This document shows positions 4,537 to 9,652 of a stretch of DNA of 9,652 nucleotides, piece by piece. Location of the stretch: positions 1 to 9,652 of the forward strand of contig JABDJZ010000228.1 of NCBI GenBank assembly GCA_013003255.1, read 5' to 3'. The position numbers were made by a program, and so were the translations under genes. Each line of letters begins with the position of its first letter. Positions within the stretch are counted from its first letter, which is position 1. The DNA comes from Rhodothermales bacterium. GTDB taxonomy: Bacteria > Bacteroidota > Rhodothermia > Rhodothermales > UBA10348. Below the pieces are notes generated by a model. That model ran no database searches and was not told the origin of the DNA. It saw only the letters and a list, made by a program, of their open reading frames with translations.

Positions 4537-6435
4537 CTAAGGCAACTCCGCCACCGTCACATACGCCTCAACCGCATAAAACTCAGGCAGCCCCAACGCA
4601 TTGAGCGCCTCCGCCGTGCGCACGTTGCGATCCCGTGCCCGCTCCCAGAACTCCCGCGCGTCGTAGGCCCCGGGAAACATCGCCCGGTCCTTCTGGCTCT
4701 CGTGCTTGAAAATGGCCTCGATCTTTCTTGCGAGATCTGCTTTCGACAACGGCACAAAGACGTCGGCGCGATCAATCTCCCACTCCTGCCACGCGCCGCG
4801 GTAGAGCCACACGGTGGGCTGCAATTCCAAACCATGGTCCGAGTGGTAGGACGTAACGGCTTTGGCGATGGCCTTGTAGCACATCCGGTGGGTGCCGTGC
4901 GGGTCTGAGAGGTCGCCGGCCACGAAGATGTGGTCGGGAGAGAGCTCATCCATAAGCTCGCGGACGATGCGCACGTCCTCCTCACCAATGGGGTTCTTTC
5001 GGACCATGCCGGTCTGGTAGAAGGGCATGTCCAGGAACCGGGCCTGCTCTCGCCCGAGCCCCATCACCTCAATCGCAGACACCGCTTCCGCGTACCGGAT
5101 GAACGCCTTGGCGCGTTGGACACGGGGTGAATCAATCTGCCCTGGCTCCTTGTTGGCCAGCGAGTTACGCAGGTCCGAGACAGCCTCTTCCAAGGCATGT
5201 CCGTCAAGCTCGGGCAGCGACATTTCAAGGAAGTGCAGGTACCGTCTCACGTCTGCATCAAAGACGGCCACGGACCCGTTGGTCATGTAGGCCACGGTGA
5301 CCTGGTTGCCGTTCTGGACCAGCTTGTCCAGCATCCCTCCCATGGAAATCACGTCGTCATCAGGGTGAGGACTGAACACGATGACCTTCTGATCGCGGGG
5401 CAACTCTTCCTCATAGGCCACTCGCCGCCGCAAGTCCTCAAAGACCTTCCGGCAAAGGGCATCCGTGTCCGGCCATACGGAGACGAGGCTGTGCAGATGC
5501 TGCCTGTGAAAGTCTGACTCCTCCAGTCGCAGGATGGCCCTCCCCACCTTCTCGGAGAGCCAAATGACGGCGCGCTTGGCCAACGCCTCGTCCCACTCCA
5601 CGGCGCGGACCTGCCAAGGCGTTTTCTCGCGCGTCAACTCGCTTGCTGCCGCGCGGTCCAGATAGAACGTGGCGTCGCGGTGCAGTTGCAGAAAGCCCGC
5701 GGTGACCTCCTTCGTGGGCTCTTCCTCCACGGCGCGGCAGACGATGGGTGCCTTGTGCTCGCCCGTGGCAATCAGGATAACCTCGCGAGCGTCCAGGATG
5801 GTACCGACACCCATCGTGATGGCTTCCCGGGGGACATTGTCGTCGCCGAAAAAATCGCTGGCGGCGTCCTTTCGGGTGATCTCATCAAGGACGATGGCCC
5901 GGGTACGGGTCTGAAGGCCGGAACCAGGTTCATTGAACCCGATATGCCCGCTTCGACCGATTCCCAGCAGCATCAAATCAATCCCGCCCGCCTTCTGGAT
6001 CTCGAACTCGTAGCGCTGGCACCAGGCCTCGACGTCCTCACGAGGCACCTCTCCGCTTGGAATGTGGATGTTCTCGGCCGGGATGTTCACATGGTCGAAC
6101 AGGTTCTCCCGCATGAATCGGTGATAGCTCTGCAGGCTCTCCGGACTCATGGGGTAGTATTCGTCCAGGTTGAACGTGACCACCCGGCTGAAGTCCAGCC
6201 CGTCTTCCCGGTGCATCCGAACCAGGTGTTCGTACACGCCGATCGGCGTCGATCCAGTCGGGAGACCGAGCACCAGCGAATCGCCTACGGCATTCCGCTC
6301 CTCGATCAGATTTGCGATTCGCCGCGCCACCTGCAACGAGAGTTGCTCCGACTCGTCGAAGATGAGCACGGGCACCCGCTCCCGCTGCGTACCGTCCGGA
6401 TAGCCCGGTTGAGAATCCCCTGCCTGCTGCTTCAT
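4537..6435 (-). CDS. nagB: Glucosamine-6-phosphate deaminase/isomerase fused to a PIG-L/LmbE deacetylase
   Basis: The 632-residue cytoplasmic protein has two enzymatic parts. Residues about 22-285 are NagB-like (glucosamine-6-phosphate to fructose-6-phosphate plus ammonia): LGLPTGSTPIGVYEHL (56-71) binds phosphate, VTFNLDEYY (86-94) carries Asp91 (E. coli Asp72), and GIGRSGHIGFNEPGSG (158-173) carries His164 and Glu169 (His143, Glu148). The residue matching E. coli Asp141 is Ser162. Residues about 350-625 are PIG-L/LmbE-like, zinc-dependent N-deacetylases: VFSPHPDDD (353-361) supplies His357 and Asp359/360, and DLSDPHGTHRM (508-518) supplies the late histidines (His513, His516). A helical linker of about 60 residues joins the parts. 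The ATG at 6435 has AGGA very close upstream; the next Met is residue 74, inside the NagB domain. One chain could deacetylate and then deaminate an N-acetylated amino sugar, but substrate order is inferred. The fused form is familiar from Bacteroidota. Confidence 0.95.
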   Translation of the reverse strand: MKQQAGDSQPGYPDGTQRERVPVLIFDESEQLSLQVARRIANLIEERNAVGDSLVLGLPTGSTPIGVYEHLVRMHREDGLDFSRVVTFNLDEYYPMSPESLQSYHRFMRENLFDHVNIPAENIHIPSGEVPREDVEAWCQRYEFEIQKAGGIDLMLLGIGRSGHIGFNEPGSGLQTRTRAIVLDEITRKDAASDFFGDDNVPREAITMGVGTILDAREVILIATGEHKAPIVCRAVEEEPTKEVTAGFLQLHRDATFYLDRAAASELTREKTPWQVRAVEWDEALAKRAVIWLSEKVGRAILRLEESDFHRQHLHSLVSVWPDTDALCRKVFEDLRRRVAYEEELPRDQKVIVFSPHPDDDVISMGGMLDKLVQNGNQVTVAYMTNGSVAVFDADVRRYLHFLEMSLPELDGHALEEAVSDLRNSLANKEPGQIDSPRVQRAKAFIRYAEAVSAIEVMGLGREQARFLDMPFYQTGMVRKNPIGEEDVRIVRELMDELSPDHIFVAGDLSDPHGTHRMCYKAIAKAVTSYHSDHGLELQPTVWLYRGAWQEWEIDRADVFVPLSKADLARKIEAIFKHESQKDRAMFPGAYDAREFWERARDRNVRTAEALNALGLPEFYAVEAYVTVAELP

Positions 6436-6522
6436 GGTCCTGTTCGGATATTCTGGCGGAGCAGCGAGTATACGACCGCCGCCACTCCAACCGGCTCACC
6501 ACCGGTAACCAAATTCTGCCGC
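6436..6522. promoter_or_regulatory. 87-bp divergent promoter region (nagB fusion / acyltransferase)
   Basis: Two genes start outward from this 87-bp gap, so both promoters must lie here or inside the coding regions. On the minus strand TATACT (6472 to 6467) is one base from the -10 consensus and would start an mRNA with a leader of roughly 25 nt before the nagB-fusion ATG; no matching -35 box lies at the usual distance. I see no clear promoter or Shine-Dalgarno site for the plus-strand gene. A short inverted repeat ACCGG/CCGGT spans 6490-6506. Confidence 0.35.
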
Positions 6523-7851
6523 ATGAACCGAATTCCGATGGCCCCCGTCGATGCCGCCTGGTGGCGCATGGACAGTCCGACGAATCGGATGACCATCGTG
6601 GCCATCATGCGGTTTGACCGGCCGTTTTCGGGCGAGGACTTCACGGCGCTCCTCGAGGAACGTCTCGCGCAGTTTGAGCGATTCCGACTCCGGGTTGTCA
6701 CCAAGGGAGGCCGGCCGTACTGGGAAGAGGACCCTGACTTCTCGTTCAGGCGGCAGGTGGTAACCAAGACGGACGATGCGCCCTCGGATGAGAGCGGACT
6801 GAAAGCCTTTGTGGGCGAAATGATGGGTGCCCCCCTTCTGTCTGATCGCCCGCCTTGGCAGTTCGTGGTGCTGGAATCCTTCCCCGGCGGTTCGGTGGTG
6901 GTAGGACGACTCCACCATGCCATTGCCGATGGGCTGGCGCTGATCCATGTGCTTCGCAGTCTGGCTGATGGCGAAGAGGCTTCGGCCACGGCATCGCTGG
7001 TGGCCATGCCCACAGCGACGGATGCCGAAGAGGACGCGGAGGACGTCGAAGACGAGGACCTCGAAGCCGTCGAGCCGCGGAGACTCAGGCTCCGGGACAT
7101 AATCCAATGGTTCAAGCGATTGCCGGGACTATCGCTGGCACTGCTGAAGTTTGCGGTGACTGGGCGGGACCGGAAGACGCGGTTCCGCGGCAAGCAGGGT
7201 GAGGAAAAGCGGGTCGACTGGTCCAGGAGTCTGGACCTCAAGACGCTGCGGCGGACGGCGGTCTCCCATTCAGCCACCATCAACGACCTGTTGCTTGCCG
7301 TGCTCTCCGGAGGACTCCGGCGCTATCTGGAACGGTACCGGAGCCTGGCAGAAAGCTTCGAGCTTCGCGCGCTCATCCCTGTCAACCTGCGGCACCGCCA
7401 TGAAGAACTGGGCCTCGGAAACCGTTTCGGCCTTGTGATTCTTGCGTTGCCTGTTGGACTCCGCAATCTGGCCGCGCGGGTGCGGGAGATCCACGAGCGA
7501 ATGCTTGAGGCCCGGCAGTCGATGGAGCCGGTCGCCGCGTTTGGCCTACTAACCACGCTTGGGCGTGGGCCCGGCTTCCTTGAGGATGTCGCGGTGAAAC
7601 GCCTTTCCGCCACCTCGTCGGCCGCGATCACGCATGTCCCCGGGCCCCGAAAGCATCTGGTCCTCGCCGGCCGCAAGCTCAGTGAGCTCATGTTCTGGGT
7701 CCCAAGAGGCGGGTCTGTCGGGATGGGAATCAGCATCCTGACTTACGCCGGGACGGCGCGGATCGGGCTGGCCACCGACGCCAACCTGGTCCCGGACCCG
7801 GACGCCCTGGCATCCGGCATCGCGGCAGAGTTGGGCGAACTGGGCCTGTAG
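6523..7851 (+). CDS. Wax ester synthase / diacylglycerol acyltransferase (WS/DGAT family)
   Basis: The 442-residue enzyme belongs to the bacterial WS/DGAT family, which transfers acyl groups from acyl-CoA to a fatty alcohol or diacylglycerol, making storage wax esters or triacylglycerol at the membrane surface. The N terminus (PVDAAWWRMDSPTNRM, residues 8-23) fits the family. The catalytic HHxxxDG box is complete at 131-137 (HHAIADG). Later motifs are also present: ATINDLLLAVLSGGLRRYL (251-269) with the conserved Asn-Asp, GNRFGLVILALPVG (299-312), THVPGP (370-375) and FWVPRGGSVGMGISILTYAG (391-410). An acidic segment (168-185, about ten Asp/Glu) marks the variable linker between the two halves. 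The open frame extends far upstream over the antisense of the previous gene, but homology begins only here; ATG 6523 or 6538 is the start. Substrate preference cannot be read. Confidence 0.93.
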   Translation: MNRIPMAPVDAAWWRMDSPTNRMTIVAIMRFDRPFSGEDFTALLEERLAQFERFRLRVVTKGGRPYWEEDPDFSFRRQVVTKTDDAPSDESGLKAFVGEMMGAPLLSDRPPWQFVVLESFPGGSVVVGRLHHAIADGLALIHVLRSLADGEEASATASLVAMPTATDAEEDAEDVEDEDLEAVEPRRLRLRDIIQWFKRLPGLSLALLKFAVTGRDRKTRFRGKQGEEKRVDWSRSLDLKTLRRTAVSHSATINDLLLAVLSGGLRRYLERYRSLAESFELRALIPVNLRHRHEELGLGNRFGLVILALPVGLRNLAARVREIHERMLEARQSMEPVAAFGLLTTLGRGPGFLEDVAVKRLSATSSAAITHVPGPRKHLVLAGRKLSELMFWVPRGGSVGMGISILTYAGTARIGLATDANLVPDPDALASGIAAELGELGL

Positions 7852-8029
7852 GCCGCGGGCCCCGCCACCGGCCGCCACCGCCAGAGTCCCACCCCCCGTC
7901 GCCACGCCCCCGCGGGGAATTCCCCCACACCCCACGTCGCCCCTGCCCCTCACCGCGGCCGGGGGACCGATCCTTGGCAGAAACCCCGAAAAACCCCGTG
8001 ATTAAAGCATTGGATTTCGGAAACCTACC
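7852..8029. other. C-rich 178-bp leader with quadruplex motif, palindromes and a direct repeat
   Basis: No gene is seen here. The plus strand is strikingly C-rich. Four runs of four or more C (7922-7926, 7930-7933, 7940-7943, 7946-7949) with loops of 3, 6 and 2 nt make a canonical G-quadruplex motif on the minus strand. Just before it, CCCCGCGGGG (7907-7916) overlaps GGGGAATTCCCC (7913-7924), both perfect palindromes. The 8-mer AAACCCCG occurs at 7981-7988 and 7991-7998, exactly 10 bp apart. TTGGCA (7974-7979) resembles a -35 box, but no good -10 box lies 16-18 bp downstream. The sequence becomes AT-richer from 8000, before the ATG at 8030. Confidence 0.55.
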
Positions 8030-9652
8030 ATGCGCTACTCAGATGTCCTGCAGGCGGGCTCGCTCGCTCTCCATCATCCCGTAGAACCCTACTCCCGGGC
8101 CCTGGACGCGCCCAGTCCGCTGTCGGACGAGGAGATCGCAGCCTTCAACAAGCTGCAGGAGAAGCTCACCCGCCAATTCAGGGACATCTTTCCCGACCCT
8201 CGCGCCCCCCGATGCGTGGTGGTGGTACCCTCGCTGAGCATCGCGCCCGAACTGCTGGCCAAGATCGATGGCGTGCAGTTCTACGAAGAACGGATGCTGT
8301 TCGCCCTGATGCTGCTCAGGCTTCCGAGAACCAGGCTCATCTATGTGACGAGCGAGCCACTGGCCCCATCCATCGTTGACTACTACCTGAACCTGCTTCC
8401 CGGTGTCCCCGTCAATCACGCCAAGTCGCGCCTGACGCTGCTCTCGTGCTTCGACGGCTCTCCGGACCCCTTGGCGCTCAAGGTCCTGGAGCGCCCACGC
8501 CTGGTACAGCGCATTCGCGAGGCCATCCCAGACCCCGAGACGTGCCACCTGACCGTGTTCAACGCCACGAATCTGGAGCGCACCCTGGCGGTCCGGCTTG
8601 GGATCCCCCTCTACGCTTGCGACCCCGGCCACTGCCGTGCCGGCACCAAGAGTGGCAGTCGCGAGGCGTTTGAGAAGGCTGGCATCGCGATGGCACCGGG
8701 CTTTGAGAACCTCCACAGCGTCGACGACGTCGTGGACGCCCTGACGCGGCTCAAGGAAGCTGATCCGGCCCTGCGGCGCGCCGTGGTTAAGCTGGACGAA
8801 GGCGTTTCGGGAGAAGGCAATGCGGTCGTAGACCTCACCAACGCACCCAGATCCGGCATCCGCGACTGGATGGCCGAGAATCTCCCGAAGCGCATTCGCT
8901 TCGAGGCCAAGGGCGAAACCTGGGAGGCCTACACCCGGGAGATGGAACGCATGGGCGGTATCGTGGAGACATGGATCGAGGGCGAAAACAAGCGCTCGCC
9001 CTCCATGCAGGGCCGCATCACCCCCCTCGGTGACGTCGCGGTGGTCTCCACGCACGACCAGGTGCTGGGCGGGCCCAACGGCCAGGTATTCCTGGGCTGT
9101 TCCTTCCCCGCAGATTCGGCCTATCGCCTGGAAATCCAGGAAGCCGGGCGTCTCATTGGCGAGGTGCTCCGTGACCAGGGAGTGATCGGGCGATACGGCG
9201 TCGACTTCATCTCGGTGCCCGACGGCGACGGCTGGAAGCACTACGCCATCGAAATCAACGTCCGCAAAGGGGGCACGACGCATCCATTCCTGATGCTGCA
9301 GTTCCTGACCGACGGGCACTACGACACGCGGACGGGACTCTATCAGCATCCGTCCGGCGGACCGTTGGCGTACTACGCCTCCGACAACGTGGTGAACCCG
9401 AGGTATCGCGGGTTTACGCCCTGGGACCTCACCGATATCGCCATCAATCAGGGCCTGCACTTCAACAGTGCCACGCAGCAGGGTGTGGTCTTTCACCTGA
9501 TCGGCGCACTCTCCGAATTCGGGAAACTGGGGGTGCTCTGTATCTCCGATACCCAGGAGAACGCCTGGCAGCTCTACCGGGACACGGTGGAGGTCCTCGA
9601 CCGGGAGGCCGAAGCGCAGGAGGAGGCCCGCGCACACTGCGCGGTGTACCGG
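8030..9652 (+). CDS. PGM1-type ATP-grasp peptide/carboxylate-amine ligase, 3' end missing
   Basis: This frame stays open to the window edge with 541 codons and no stop; the end is therefore missing. The start is the ATG at 8030, since an in-frame TAA lies at 8003-8005; GGAAA (8019-8023) is a weak ribosome site. ATP-grasp enzymes join a carboxylate to an amine through an acyl-phosphate. Visible landmarks are VVKLDEGVSGEGN (252-264), the nucleotide-binding lysine and Gly-rich loop; WIEGENKRSPSMQGRI (315-330); GRYGVDFISV (387-396); and AIEINVRKGGTTHPF (406-420), whose Glu408 and Asn410 are the expected metal ligands. The tail (about 471-530, with GVVFHLIGALSEFGKLGVL) matches the PGM1 C-terminal domain, named after the pheganomycin peptide ligase of Streptomyces. 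Residues 1-200 form a mixed N-terminal domain I cannot assign. It is co-directional with the acyltransferase gene 178 bp upstream. Substrates are unknown. Confidence 0.88.
   Translation, partial: MRYSDVLQAGSLALHHPVEPYSRALDAPSPLSDEEIAAFNKLQEKLTRQFRDIFPDPRAPRCVVVVPSLSIAPELLAKIDGVQFYEERMLFALMLLRLPRTRLIYVTSEPLAPSIVDYYLNLLPGVPVNHAKSRLTLLSCFDGSPDPLALKVLERPRLVQRIREAIPDPETCHLTVFNATNLERTLAVRLGIPLYACDPGHCRAGTKSGSREAFEKAGIAMAPGFENLHSVDDVVDALTRLKEADPALRRAVVKLDEGVSGEGNAVVDLTNAPRSGIRDWMAENLPKRIRFEAKGETWEAYTREMERMGGIVETWIEGENKRSPSMQGRITPLGDVAVVSTHDQVLGGPNGQVFLGCSFPADSAYRLEIQEAGRLIGEVLRDQGVIGRYGVDFISVPDGDGWKHYAIEINVRKGGTTHPFLMLQFLTDGHYDTRTGLYQHPSGGPLAYYASDNVVNPRYRGFTPWDLTDIAINQGLHFNSATQQGVVFHLIGALSEFGKLGVLCISDTQENAWQLYRDTVEVLDREAEAQEEARAHCAVYR

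Noticed and set aside
4329..4604. A 91-codon Pro-rich plus-strand ORF
   Set aside because: It covers the GC-rich repeat patch and then runs antisense into the end of the nagB-fusion gene; the composition follows the repeat, not a protein family.
5680..6522. Upstream extension of the acyltransferase frame (open from 5680)
   Set aside because: This part is antisense to the well-supported NagB domain, and WS/DGAT similarity begins only at about 6538. A fused N-terminal domain is therefore not supported.
7974..7988. TTGGCA region as a sigma-54 promoter
   Set aside because: The GG element is present but the required GC element (TTGC-like) does not occur at the correct spacing.
8039..9637. A 532-codon open frame on the minus strand opposite the ATP-grasp gene
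   Set aside because: It is a shadow created by high third-position GC. The plus-strand frame carries the ATP-grasp and PGM1 motifs in the right order and has a start following an in-frame stop; the minus-strand peptide shows no recognisable family.

Overview
The window is bacterial chromosomal DNA with densely packed genes and fairly high GC: rows I counted range from about 53% to 70%. No phage, transposase, CRISPR, tRNA or rRNA sequence is visible. The lineage is uncertain. A glucosamine-6-phosphate deaminase fused to a PIG-L/LmbE deacetylase is, to my knowledge, most typical of Bacteroidota and their relatives, and the wax-ester synthase family is patchily distributed. A high-GC environmental bacterium, possibly from that broad group, is the most I would say.

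Layout from left to right. (1) The 5' part of a YtxH-type small membrane protein on the minus strand (1-161) diverges from greA (373-849, plus), which is followed after 6 nt by an ltaE-like threonine aldolase with a GTG start (856-1875); greA and ltaE look like one transcription unit. (2) A gene-free gap holds about ten units of a degenerate 18-bp tandem repeat (1921-2080). (3) Two unrecognised integral membrane proteins of 303 and 301 residues lie in tandem on the minus strand (4046 to 3135, then 3131 to 2226), 3 nt apart, with matching eight-helix layouts; a 12-bp perfect inverted repeat covers the stop codon of the second. (4) A 490-bp gap (4047-4536) holds a possible 50-residue ORF and GC-rich interspersed repeats. 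(5) A 632-residue NagB/PIG-L fusion lies on the minus strand (6435 to 4537). (6) Divergently, after 87 bp, comes a wax ester synthase/diacylglycerol acyltransferase (6523-7851, plus). (7) A C-rich 178-bp leader with a four-run quadruplex motif precedes a PGM1-type ATP-grasp ligase (8030-9652), which runs off the right edge with 541 codons visible.

The genes do not form one obvious pathway. greA and ltaE are housekeeping and amino-acid genes. The fusion protein combines two amino-sugar chemistries, removal of an N-acyl group and aldose-ketose isomerisation with deamination, but a serine sits where Escherichia coli NagB has catalytic Asp141. The acyltransferase and the ATP-grasp ligase are adjacent and co-directional and may act on the same product, though nothing in the sequence proves it. 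The least explained parts are the paired membrane proteins between two repeat-bearing gaps, the altered NagB active site, and the acyltransferase/peptide-ligase neighbourhood.
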